This document shows positions 35,525-43,336 of a stretch of 64,000 nt of DNA, piece by piece. The DNA is from Roseateles_B flavus (GTDB lineage Bacteria > Pseudomonadota > Gammaproteobacteria > Burkholderiales > Burkholderiaceae_C). The stretch is from positions 992,001 to 1,056,000 of the forward strand of contig NZ_JBDPZC010000001.1 in the NCBI RefSeq assembly GCF_039872765.1, given 5' to 3'. The notes beneath the pieces are model-generated. The model saw only the letters and a program-made list of their open reading frames with translations. It was not told where the DNA came from and searched no databases. Position numbers and translations under genes: made by a program. How positions within the stretch are numbered: the first letter of the stretch is position 1; each line of letters begins with the position of its first letter.

Positions 35525-35998
35525 TCAGTCGGAGCTCAGGTCGGCGTTCAGTCCCTCACCGCCCTGCTTGCCATCGGCACCCCAGGACTTGAGCGTGAAC
35601 GGCTGGCCATTCTCGCCCGGCACGACATAAACGTAGGGGTTGTTCCAGGGGTCCAGCGGCAACCGGCCTTCGATGTAGGGGCCCTTCCACTGGCTCCGCA
35701 GGGGCTGTTGCGTCGGTGCTTCCTCGAGCAGCTTGAGGCCCTGCTCGGCGGTAGGGAGGACACCCAAGTCCAATTGCATGATCCCGATGGCGCTCTTCAG
35801 CATCTTGAGTTGCGTCTTGGCGGTCTGTACCTTGGACGTATCGGCCTTGCCGAGCAACCTGGGACCGACCAAGCCGGCCAGCAGGCCGATGATCACCATG
35901 ACGATCAAGATTTCCAGGAGCGTGAAGCCCTGCGCCTTGAGCTTGGCGTTGATGAGGGAGCGGGGGCGACGAAGGGACATGGAGCGGAGCTGCGGCAT
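35525..35998 (-). CDS. gspG: Type II secretion major pseudopilin GspG
   Basis: 157 residues from the ATG at 35998. The site KAQG followed by FTLLEILIVMVIIGLLAGLV is nearly identical to other GspG proteins. The calcium-binding C-terminal region YVVPGENGQPFTLKSWGADG is preserved, ending with a Gly/Asp-rich tail. It builds the pseudopilus. A second ATG at 35980 (MSLRRPRS) is equally possible; neither has a strong Shine-Dalgarno. The gspF stop is 5 bases before 35998, so the genes are tightly linked. It is probably the most highly expressed gene of the operon, as in other systems. Confidence 0.95.
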   Translation of the reverse strand: MPQLRSMSLRRPRSLINAKLKAQGFTLLEILIVMVIIGLLAGLVGPRLLGKADTSKVQTAKTQLKMLKSAIGIMQLDLGVLPTAEQGLKLLEEAPTQQPLRSQWKGPYIEGRLPLDPWNNPYVYVVPGENGQPFTLKSWGADGKQGGEGLNADLSSD

Positions 35999-36003
35999 TG
36001 CGA

Positions 36004-37179
36004 TCAAAGGACGTTGGTGAGGCTGGTGATGGCCAGCATCACGGAAACCATGATACCGCCCAGCACCACCGAGATCCCCAGGATGGTGATGGGCTCCAGG
36101 AGGACGAGGAATCGTTTCAGGCGCAGCTGCGCCTGATTGCTGTGCACCCGCGACAGCGAGGCGACCGTCTGGGGCAGGGCGCCCGAGCGTTCACCCACGC
36201 GAATCAGGTTCAGGCCGGCCGCATCCAGAATGGTGTGTTTGCCCAGCGACTCGCTGAGCGAGCGGCCGCCGCGCACGTCGGCCAGCACCAGCGCCGCCTG
36301 CGTCCGCAGGCTTCGGCGACGAAGGGTCTCGTTTGCTTGCTGCAGAGCCTGCAGCAGGGGCACCTTGCTCTGCAGCAGCACGGCAAAAAGCGAGGACCAG
36401 CGGGAGAGCTCGGCATGCAGGGTCCAGGGGCCGAGCACCGGCAGTCGGGCGGCGAACTCCCAGGCCGCGTCCTTGACCTCCTTGCGCTGCCAGGCGGCAA
36501 TGCCCAGCATCAGCAGCGCGGAGATCACCAGGCCTACGCCGACCTGGTGCTGCGCCAGCCACAGGCCGGCGGTCAGGATCAGCTGGCTGACCCAGGGCAG
36601 CTCGGCCTTGGGGTTGCTCAGCACGGAGGCGAAGCGCGGCACAACGAAGACGAACATCACCAGCGTGGCCACGATGCCGCTGAAGACCAGCACCATCGGG
36701 TAGATCATGGCGTTGCGGGCCTCCTGCCGGACCTTGGCATCGGATTCCAGGTGCTGGGCGGCGGCGCGCATCGCGGCGGCCAGCTTGCCAGTGGTTTCGC
36801 CGGAGCGCACCAGCTGCAGCACATAGTCAGGCAGCTCCAGCGCGCTTTCGCGCAATGCCGCGGAGAAGCCCTTGCCCCCCCGGATGTCGCTGAGAATGCC
36901 GTGCAGCGGATGGTCCGCCGGCAGGCCCTGGCCCAGGGTATCCACGGCTTCGGCCAGCGGCACGCTGGCCTCCAGCAGTGTGGAAAGTTCGTCGATCAGG
37001 GCGACCACATTGACCGGGCCGCCGGACTTGCGAGCCCGCGCCTGCACGGCCTCGAGGGCGACGATCAGCAGTTGCTGGTCCCCGAGCTGACGCTCCGCCT
37101 CTGATCGATTGGTGGCAAGGACGCTGCCGGCATGACGTTGCCCCTGCGGGTCCAGGGCGACGTAGTTGAAGTGTTCCAT
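36004..37179 (-). CDS. gspF: Type II secretion inner-membrane platform protein GspF
   Basis: 391 residues. It has two related GspF halves, each with a cytoplasmic helical domain followed by membrane helices: FVFVVPRFASVLSNPKAELP in the first half and LLEPITILGISVVLGGIMVS at the end. The motif LVRSGETTGKL and the second-half counterpart LIRVGERSGALPQT are diagnostic. It is the platform that GspE turns against to assemble the pseudopilus. It is the first gene of the minus-strand operon, starting at ATG 37179 (MEHFNYVALD). Its promoter must lie in the 422-bp region shared with the protein at 37602. Confidence 0.95.
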   Translation of the reverse strand: MEHFNYVALDPQGQRHAGSVLATNRSEAERQLGDQQLLIVALEAVQARARKSGGPVNVVALIDELSTLLEASVPLAEAVDTLGQGLPADHPLHGILSDIRGGKGFSAALRESALELPDYVLQLVRSGETTGKLAAAMRAAAQHLESDAKVRQEARNAMIYPMVLVFSGIVATLVMFVFVVPRFASVLSNPKAELPWVSQLILTAGLWLAQHQVGVGLVISALLMLGIAAWQRKEVKDAAWEFAARLPVLGPWTLHAELSRWSSLFAVLLQSKVPLLQALQQANETLRRRSLRTQAALVLADVRGGRSLSESLGKHTILDAAGLNLIRVGERSGALPQTVASLSRVHSNQAQLRLKRFLVLLEPITILGISVVLGGIMVSVMLAITSLTNVL

Positions 37180-37601
37180 GGCGCCGCGATTGTGCCGCAG
37201 TGCGCAGGTGTCGCGAATTCGCGGCACCCTTTGGGGCGATGGCCTTTCTTTGCGCTGCATTAATAGATATGCAGTCATGCGACTTGTGGATGAGGCTGCG
37301 GAGCGCTGGGCCCGTGGATCACGGCGTGAGCCAGCGGCCTGGGGCCTGCGCGTTGTCCACTAGCAACATGGCAGAGGGGTGTTCCAGCCTTTGTGCGATG
37401 AATGCCCTGACAATTTGCATCTGGCGGTAATCCCTACCCCTTTTTTTCTTATCCGCGTTGCGGCGACGAAAAAAGTTCGCGTAGACTTCGCCCCGACAAC
37501 GCTTAGCACGGCCTCTTGGGCTGATCGCGATTGTTGAGGCGGTAGTCTCACCTTGTGTGTGGGAGGAGCGCCGTTTGTTAACCAAACATGAGGTTCACTC
37601 A
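37180..37601. promoter_or_regulatory. Divergent 422-bp intergenic region between gspF and the secreted protein gene
   Basis: Less G/C-rich than its surroundings and with no credible gene. It holds a 6-bp inverted repeat CTGCAT-N8-ATGCAG (37255-37274) on the gspF side. A candidate plus-strand promoter is TTGCGG (37458-37463), 18-bp spacer, TAGACT (37482-37487), implying a leader of about 105 bases. A palindrome-like GTTTG-TTAAC-CAAAC (37573-37587) lies directly before the Shine-Dalgarno GAGG (37590-37593). Promoter boxes were assigned by eye. A T-rich run at 37441-37449 has no hairpin before it. Confidence 0.45.
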
Positions 37602-39572
37602 ATGAAGGCAATGAAGAAATTGCATGTTGCTGCTGCGGTCGCAAGTCTGTTCGCAGTGGGTTCGGCGATGGCCGCCACCATCAGCCAGTCGGGCGTGACG
37701 GTCGCTCGCGAAGTGATCATGAAGAACAGCCAGGCCATCATCGCCCCGGCTGCCAGCTTCACCTACGCCGGTAACCTGAGCGCCAACGCTGCCTCGAGCC
37801 AGGACTTCAATCTGGTGCTGAAGTTGGGTGGCGACGGTGCCGCCGCTTGGCTGGCCACCGCCGGCAACCTGCCGAACCTGGAAACCGTCCAGGTCAAGGC
37901 TTTCGTGGCTGGTGCGCCGGTTGACGTGCCCGTGCTGGCCGCCGGCACGACCGCTGCTGGCAAGGCTGCTGTCGAGCTGCTGGACATCGAAGTCGTTGAC
38001 GCTCAGACCCTGCGCTTCAAGTTCCGCCTGGAGAACAAGGACAACGTGCCGGTCAACCTGACCACCGCACAAGTGAACTTCAACGTCAACACCGCTGCCA
38101 TCGCTGCAGCTACCGTTGGCGGCGTGGACTTCGACGCTCAGCCCGCTCCGGCTGCTCCGAAGTTCGCCAAGGTGACCAACCTGGTCCCGACCGTGGGCAC
38201 CGTGGACGCTGACGGCGCTGCCGAAATCGCTACCGACGTCTGCTCCGACGGCGACAAGCGCATCAGCCTGAACATCCGCAACTACACCGGCTCTGGCGTC
38301 GGCGTGATCGGTGAGTCCGGCGAAACCGGCGTGACCAACAACGGTTACATCCTGTTCTCGCAAGCCGTGAACGTGGTGATCGGCAAGGGCGTGGCCCCCA
38401 ACCGTTCCACCAACCCGGCCGTGGAAAACAAGGCTCTGGCTACCGACAGCGCAGGCTTCGGCACCAGCACCGTGATGCCCCTGGGCTTCGTGAAGTTCCG
38501 CAACCTGAGCGTTGACGCTTGGGATACGGACCTGGCGACCGACTACTACAAGCTGCGTGCCAACAATGCCAACAACAACGGTGACCTGAACACCGCTGGC
38601 GTGCTGAACACCGACGGCGCTGTGGACACCAAGGAAGCCGTGGTCAAGCTGTACTCCAGCAACGGTTTTGCCGCTGGTTCGACCATCACCCTGTCCAACA
38701 GCCCCTTCTGCTCGGCTACCGGCGCCAACAACGTGTCGACCGCCGGCACCGTCGTGGCTTCGGCTGACGGCAAGGACTGGACCGTGACCTTCTCGCACGC
38801 TCAACTGGTGAGCGTCGTGACTGGTGGTGCAGTTACCAACACGCTGCTGGCTATCGGCGACCCGCTCGCCACCGGCCCGCTGGGTGCGGGTGCTGACCCG
38901 GTCTCTGGCTACACCGCCACCACCGACCGCGCCTACATCTGCTACAACGTGCCTGGCAACGTCGAGATCCCCCAGTCCACCTTCCAAGGCGTGGCTTCGC
39001 TGATCAAGGAAGACCTGTCCGACGAACAGAACAACAAGTCCTGCCGTCGTGACCTGGCTGGCCTGGGTGGCGGCGTCAAGATCGACGTCCGCAACTTCAT
39101 CGGCTGGGATCCGGCCAAGCCCGTGTCCGACGCCTACGGCGAGTGGATCAACGTGGTTCGCGTGATCAACAACAGCGAAACCCAATCGGCTGACCTGACT
39201 GGCCAGTACATCCGCGCTGACGGCAAGTACGGCAAGTGGGGCGCCATGGGCGAACTGCCGGCACGTGCTGCTCGTTACTTCACCGCCAAGGAAATCCACA
39301 CCCTGCTGAGCAACAACTCGAGCCTGGCTGGTGCGGACAACACGGGCCCCGGCGGCATCACCGCTGCTGCTGGTCAGGAACTGGCTGCGAACACGCGTCT
39401 GCGTATCTCGTCGACCAAGGCCTCGACCCTGCGCGTGCAGAACTATTTCTACAACACCCGTACGGGTGCTCTGACCGAAGTGTCGGGCGCACAAGGTGCT
39501 GACTTCGTGAACCTCGAAGCCTCGCCGCGCGATCACATCGATCAAGACGCTCAGACCGGTATCAAGAAGTAA
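37602..39572 (+). CDS. Abundant secreted protein, S-layer candidate and probable type II secretion substrate
   Basis: 656 residues with signal peptide MKAMKKLHVAAAVASLFAVG and cleavage near AMA-A. The mature chain is Ala/Val/Thr/Asn/Gly-rich, low in Cys (four: in DVCSDGD, PFCSATG, YICYNVP, KSCRRDL) and predicted mostly beta. I do not recognise the family. Codon use differs from all neighbours: GCT alanine is frequent and AAC/AAG/CGC dominate, as in highly expressed genes. It is followed by a very strong terminator and preceded by a good Shine-Dalgarno (GAGG, 8 bases from the ATG). It sits inside the type II secretion locus, between gspF and gspE. These features resemble S-layer genes, but no anchoring or S-layer domain is visible. 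Confidence 0.6.
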   Translation: MKAMKKLHVAAAVASLFAVGSAMAATISQSGVTVAREVIMKNSQAIIAPAASFTYAGNLSANAASSQDFNLVLKLGGDGAAAWLATAGNLPNLETVQVKAFVAGAPVDVPVLAAGTTAAGKAAVELLDIEVVDAQTLRFKFRLENKDNVPVNLTTAQVNFNVNTAAIAAATVGGVDFDAQPAPAAPKFAKVTNLVPTVGTVDADGAAEIATDVCSDGDKRISLNIRNYTGSGVGVIGESGETGVTNNGYILFSQAVNVVIGKGVAPNRSTNPAVENKALATDSAGFGTSTVMPLGFVKFRNLSVDAWDTDLATDYYKLRANNANNNGDLNTAGVLNTDGAVDTKEAVVKLYSSNGFAAGSTITLSNSPFCSATGANNVSTAGTVVASADGKDWTVTFSHAQLVSVVTGGAVTNTLLAIGDPLATGPLGAGADPVSGYTATTDRAYICYNVPGNVEIPQSTFQGVASLIKEDLSDEQNNKSCRRDLAGLGGGVKIDVRNFIGWDPAKPVSDAYGEWINVVRVINNSETQSADLTGQYIRADGKYGKWGAMGELPARAARYFTAKEIHTLLSNNSSLAGADNTGPGGITAAAGQELAANTRLRISSTKASTLRVQNYFYNTRTGALTEVSGAQGADFVNLEASPRDHIDQDAQTGIKK

Positions 39573-39595
39573 TTTCTGTACTCGTGTTTGGTTGG

Positions 39596-39620
39596 AAAGG
39601 GGGGCTTCGGCCCCCCTTTT
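39596..39620 (+). terminator. Strong Rho-independent terminator after the secreted protein gene
   Basis: Ten-pair stem AAAGGGGGGC (39596-39605), TTCG tetraloop, GCCCCCCTTT (39610-39619), then TTTTC. It starts 24 bp after the stop. Its strength fits a very highly transcribed gene and isolates the next genes. Confidence 0.95.
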
Positions 39621-39743
39621 CTTTGCCTGTACTTCTCTACAATCCAGCTTTCTGTTCGACGGGCTCAAGAGCCGAGAGGGCTGGTGGCTATGGTGTGTGC
39701 TTTTGCTGGGTGGCTCGTGCGCCAGCTCGTGGAGGGAGGCGTG

Positions 39744-40298
39744 ATGCCCAGGCGGGCCGCCATGGCCTTGCTGATCTGCGCCGGTGCGGCGCAGGCCCAG
39801 GTGATCAGTCCTGCCGTCAGCACGGCCGTGACCGTGGACGCTGTGTTCCAGGCCATCGGCGGCAAGCCGGCCAGCTCCGGCTACCTGGTGATCGATGCAC
39901 CGGATGTGATGGAACCTGGCAAGACCCAGGTACGGGTTCGCAGCGAAATTTCTGGTACCGGGTGGCTGGTACTGCTGAAGGGTCGCAAGGGCAAGCCTGC
40001 TGCAAAGCCAGCGGCCCCTGGGCAGCCGGTGCCCCCGGTGTTCATCAAGGCCGTGCCATTCAAGGGTGGCGAGGTCGCGCAGGCCTCCATGGAGGTCGAG
40101 CTGTCCCATGACACCTACCTGACCCTCATGGCCTACAGCCGGGGGCGCTGGTACTACGCTGAGCGCGAGCTCAAGATGGCCGCACCCGCCTCGGCATTGC
40201 CCCGGGCGCATGCCTTCGCGGCCTCCTCCAGCCAGGCTGCGAGCATGCCTGCCGGCGCGCCGGCTTCGGCGGCTGCAGTCGCAGCGCCGGTCCGCTGA
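39744..40298 (+). CDS. Small exported protein, possibly SoxY-like immunoglobulin fold
   Basis: 184 residues with signal peptide MPRRAAMALLICAGAAQAQV. The ATG at 39744 is chosen for its GGAGGGAGG just upstream. The mature part has IDAPDVMEPGKTQVRVRSEI, an Lys/Pro-rich loop, VFIKAVPFKGGEVAQASMEV and the final YSRGRWYYAERELKMA. By eye this follows the SoxY pattern (aPxxAExG..V.V, ..S..L..., ...G..Y.a..evkv), but the C-terminal GGCGG carrier arm is missing. A Pro/Ala/Ser-rich tail ends the protein. Role unknown. Placed between the secreted protein and gspE, it may assist this secretion system or be a surface component. Confidence 0.5.
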   Translation: MPRRAAMALLICAGAAQAQVISPAVSTAVTVDAVFQAIGGKPASSGYLVIDAPDVMEPGKTQVRVRSEISGTGWLVLLKGRKGKPAAKPAAPGQPVPPVFIKAVPFKGGEVAQASMEVELSHDTYLTLMAYSRGRWYYAERELKMAAPASALPRAHAFAASSSQAASMPAGAPASAAAVAAPVR

Positions 40299-40334
40299 AT
40301 TAATGACGGCAACCTCAATCTAGTTACTTCCGCC

Positions 40335-40350
40335 TGAACTCCGAAGTTCA
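40335..40350. promoter_or_regulatory. Short inverted repeat upstream of gspE
   Basis: TGAACT-CCGA-AGTTCA (40335-40350), in an AT-richer 92-bp gap before gspE. It could be an operator or a small hairpin. Support is the symmetry only. Confidence 0.3.
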
Positions 40351-40390
40351 AAGCGATATTCCCCTGTGCGAATTAAATAGTTACAGAACG

Positions 40391-42088
40391 ATGGAATCGG
40401 CTGGAATCAATAATCAAACCCCGCTGGGTTTTCTGGAGTATCTGCGGGCCGCAGGACGAATTCAGGAGCAGGCCGTCCAGGACGCGGTGGTATTGCATGA
40501 ACAGACGCATCTGCCGATCTGTGCAGCGCTTCTGCGGCTCAATGCCATCGCCGAACTGCCCCTGTACGAGGCCTTCAGCCAGTTCCTGAGCGTGCCGCTG
40601 CTGCAGCAGCGCGACTGGGACACCGGGCTCATGCAGGACGATGAAGCCGTCCGCGCACTTGGCTTGTCACTGAATTGGCTCAAGAGCAAGGGCCTGTGCC
40701 TGCTGCGCGCTCCCGAAGGTCCCACGAAAGTCGCCTTCAAGGAGCAGCCTGAGGCCGACGTCTGGCAGATGCTTCTTCGCAAGACGGCGGCCCTGGGCAT
40801 GGAGCTGCAGCCCGCGGTGCTCACGCCCACGCTGTTCGAGGCCATCACGGCGCGCAGTACCGAGAGCAGCAGCACCCAGATGGGCCTCCAGGACGACCTC
40901 CGCGCCCTGCGCGAACTGGCGGAGGAGGGGCCCACCATCGAGCTGGTCAACACCATGCTTTCGCGCGGTGTCACGCAGCGTGCATCCGACCTGCATTTCG
41001 AGCCTGAGGAGGCGGGCTTCGTGGTCCGCGCCCGCATCGATGGCGACATGCTGGAGCTGGCCCGCTATGGCCGGGACCGCTTCGACGCCGTGGCCTGCCG
41101 GATCAAGATCCTGTCCAGTCTGGACATCGCCGAGCGCCGCCTGCCGCAGGACGGGCGCATCAGCGCGCGCGTGAATGGCGAGGCCTTCGACATCCGCGTG
41201 TCGGTGCTGCCGGGCGTGCATGGCGAATCCATCGTGCTGCGCCTGCTGCGCCAGGAGCGCAAGCCCACGCGTCTGCAGGACCTGGGCATGACGGCGGCGC
41301 AGGCCGAGCTGCTGACGGCATGGAGCAATCTGCCCAATGGCATCGTGCTGGTCACGGGCCCGACGGGCTCGGGCAAGAGCACGACGCTTTACACCACGCT
41401 GGAACTGGCCAACGACCGCAGCAAGAAGATCATCACCGTGGAAGATCCGGTGGAGTACAAGATCCACGGGATCACGCAGCTGCAGGTCAATGCCGACATC
41501 GGCTTCACCTTCGCGGCGGCCCTGCGCTCCATCCTTCGGCATGACCCGGACACCATCCTGCTGGGTGAAATCCGCGACGAGGAAACCGCGCGCATCGCCA
41601 TCCAGTCGGCGCTGACGGGCCACCTGGTGCTGTCCACGCTGCACACGAATTCGGCCATCGGCGCGGTCACGCGTCTGGTGGACATGGGCATCGAGCCCTT
41701 CCTGATCGCCGCCAGTGTTCGCGGTCTGATGGCGCAGCGCCTGGTCCGTCGCCTGTGCGATCACTGCGCGGTGCCGGATGCCGAACCCGACGATGCCGTG
41801 CTGGCCATGCTGCAGCGCATGAGCTTCAGCGACCGCAGCCGCCTGCGCAAGCCCGTCGGCTGCCCGCATTGCAGCGGCACGGGCTTCTGGGGCCGCATCG
41901 CGGTGTACGACATGATCGACATCACGCCGGACATGGGGCATCGCATCGCTGCCGGCGACGGCGAATCCGCCCTGCTGCAGATGCTGGGCCGTCACCAGGA
42001 CGACGGCCTGCTGCGCAGTGGCGTCGAGATGGTGGTCCGTGGTGCCACCACCCTGGGCGAAGTGCTGCGCTCGACGGCGGGCGGCTGA
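40391..42088 (+). CDS. gspE: Type II secretion ATPase GspE
   Basis: 565 residues. N1/N2 domains (about 1-180) dock to GspL. The ATPase core holds Walker A GPTGSGKS (323-330), the Asp box around LPQDGRISARV, Walker B ILLGEIRDEETA (about 389-400) and the His box TLHTNSA. The C4 zinc module has all four cysteines: Cys456, Cys459, Cys491, Cys494. It powers pseudopilus growth. It is not in the gspF-gspD operon but on the opposite strand, about 3.2 kb from gspF, with the secreted protein and a small exported protein in between. No strong Shine-Dalgarno precedes the ATG. Confidence 0.95.
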   Translation: MESAGINNQTPLGFLEYLRAAGRIQEQAVQDAVVLHEQTHLPICAALLRLNAIAELPLYEAFSQFLSVPLLQQRDWDTGLMQDDEAVRALGLSLNWLKSKGLCLLRAPEGPTKVAFKEQPEADVWQMLLRKTAALGMELQPAVLTPTLFEAITARSTESSSTQMGLQDDLRALRELAEEGPTIELVNTMLSRGVTQRASDLHFEPEEAGFVVRARIDGDMLELARYGRDRFDAVACRIKILSSLDIAERRLPQDGRISARVNGEAFDIRVSVLPGVHGESIVLRLLRQERKPTRLQDLGMTAAQAELLTAWSNLPNGIVLVTGPTGSGKSTTLYTTLELANDRSKKIITVEDPVEYKIHGITQLQVNADIGFTFAAALRSILRHDPDTILLGEIRDEETARIAIQSALTGHLVLSTLHTNSAIGAVTRLVDMGIEPFLIAASVRGLMAQRLVRRLCDHCAVPDAEPDDAVLAMLQRMSFSDRSRLRKPVGCPHCSGTGFWGRIAVYDMIDITPDMGHRIAAGDGESALLQMLGRHQDDGLLRSGVEMVVRGATTLGEVLRSTAGG

Positions 42089-42121
42089 GGCAGCCGTAGC
42101 GGCGCCCCCGGCGCCTCAGCC
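42083..42121. terminator. Nested hairpin overlapping two convergent stop codons
   Basis: Outer 9-bp stem GGCTGAGGC (42083-42091) and GCCTCAGCC (42113-42121), with an inner GGCGCC-CCC-GGCGCC (42101-42115). It contains the gspE TGA and the convergent glycosyltransferase TGA. No T run; likely a bidirectional barrier or mRNA 3'-end stabiliser. Confidence 0.55.
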
Positions 42122-43234
42122 GGGCTCCGAGGCCGCTCGCTCCAGCAGCGCCAGCAGCTGCTGACCGCTGGCCGCCCAGCTGAACTGGGCAGCGCGGGCG
42201 CGGGCCTTCTCGGCGGCCGCAGGATCGGCCAGCAGGCGGTCCAGCGCTGGGCCAAATCCCCCGGGGCCAGACGGGGCCGCGTGAGGGTCGAAGTAGGCGG
42301 CCGCCTCGCCGCAGACCTCGGGCAGGCTCGCCTGATTGCTGCTGAGCACGGGGCATCCGCAGCGCATGGCCTCCAGCGGCGGCAGACCGAAGCCCTCGTA
42401 CCAGGACGGCTGCACAAAGGCCTTGGCGGCCCCGTAGAGGGCCTTCAGCTGGGCATCGCTGACGGGGCCCAGGCGCCTGACGTTCGCTTCGTCCGCCACC
42501 GGCGGTCGGTCTGACCTGAAGACCTCCGGATTGGCGCCGCCGGCCAGCACCAGCAGGTGGCCGGCGCGGCCCGGCCATTGCGCAAAGGCCTGCAGCAGGC
42601 CTGCCAGGTTCTTGCTGGGGTTTTCGCTGGCGACGGCCAGCAGGAATGGCCTTTGCGCCAGGCCGGTACCGTTCAGCCAGGCGCTGTCGGCGGCGATCCG
42701 GTCCATGTGCTCGGCCGCCAGCGGCAGCACCTGGCAGTCGCTGCCAGGGCGCTTGCGCAGCGCGGGCAGGTGTCCCTGCAGCCGGCCTCGGGAAAAGGCC
42801 GATGGCGTCAGGATGACCCTGGCCCTGCCGGCGAGCCGGCCGAAGAGATAGCGGTACCAGCCCACGAAGGCGCGGGTATAGGCTTGCGGCCAGTCGAACA
42901 CGGCGGCGTCGTGCAGCATGCAGATCTGCCGGCGCCCCAGCGCGGGCGCTGAGCCGGCCAGATTGAGCAGCAGCCCGCCCTTCGCGGCGCGGGGCAGGGT
43001 CCACTGCTCCCACAGGTGCAGGCGGCCCAGCGGCGCGGGCGTGGCGCGGCAGGAGATATGGTCCAATGCGGGCGCGATGCCGCTGTCCGGGTGCAGCAAC
43101 AGCACCTGCGGCCTGTCGCCGGCCGGGCGCCGGCCCAATTCCTGATCGAGTGCACGCACCAGTTCGTGGGCCACGCGCTGCACGCCCGTCATGCGCTGTG
43201 CAAGAAACTTACCGTTGATGACAACTGGCCTCAT
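42116..43234 (-). CDS. GT4 glycosyltransferase
   Basis: 372 residues. N-terminal MRPVVINGKFLAQRMTGVQR is the common lead of mannosyl- and rhamnosyl-type GT4 enzymes. The donor domain has FLLAVASENPSKNLAGLLQA, AFVQPSWYEGFGLPPLEAMR (the E-x7-E motif) and CGCPVLSSNQASLPEVCGEA. It should add a sugar to a repeat unit. An ATG 33 bases upstream (43267) is also in frame, but neither start has a good ribosome site; 43234 fits the family N terminus. Divergent from the flippase-like gene at 43337 and convergent with gspE. Confidence 0.82.
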   Translation of the reverse strand: MRPVVINGKFLAQRMTGVQRVAHELVRALDQELGRRPAGDRPQVLLLHPDSGIAPALDHISCRATPAPLGRLHLWEQWTLPRAAKGGLLLNLAGSAPALGRRQICMLHDAAVFDWPQAYTRAFVGWYRYLFGRLAGRARVILTPSAFSRGRLQGHLPALRKRPGSDCQVLPLAAEHMDRIAADSAWLNGTGLAQRPFLLAVASENPSKNLAGLLQAFAQWPGRAGHLLVLAGGANPEVFRSDRPPVADEANVRRLGPVSDAQLKALYGAAKAFVQPSWYEGFGLPPLEAMRCGCPVLSSNQASLPEVCGEAAAYFDPHAAPSGPGGFGPALDRLLADPAAAEKARARAAQFSWAASGQQLLALLERAASEPG

Positions 43235-43336
43235 CGTTGGAAGCAAGGTTGGAGACGTGGGTGGCATGAAGGCCTGGAGCCCGGAGGCCCGGGGCGAAGC
43301 CAGCCATTGTCACGCACGCTCAAGGGCAGGGCGCCC

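Noticed and set aside
37385..37450. Small gene or sRNA around the T-rich run upstream of the secreted protein
   Set aside because: No start with ribosome site, and no hairpin before the T run. Treated as part of the control region.
37599..40211. Long open frame (870 codons) antisense to the secreted protein gene
   Set aside because: It mirrors the biased codons of the plus-strand gene, lacks signal or domain features and runs through a terminator. An artefact of composition.
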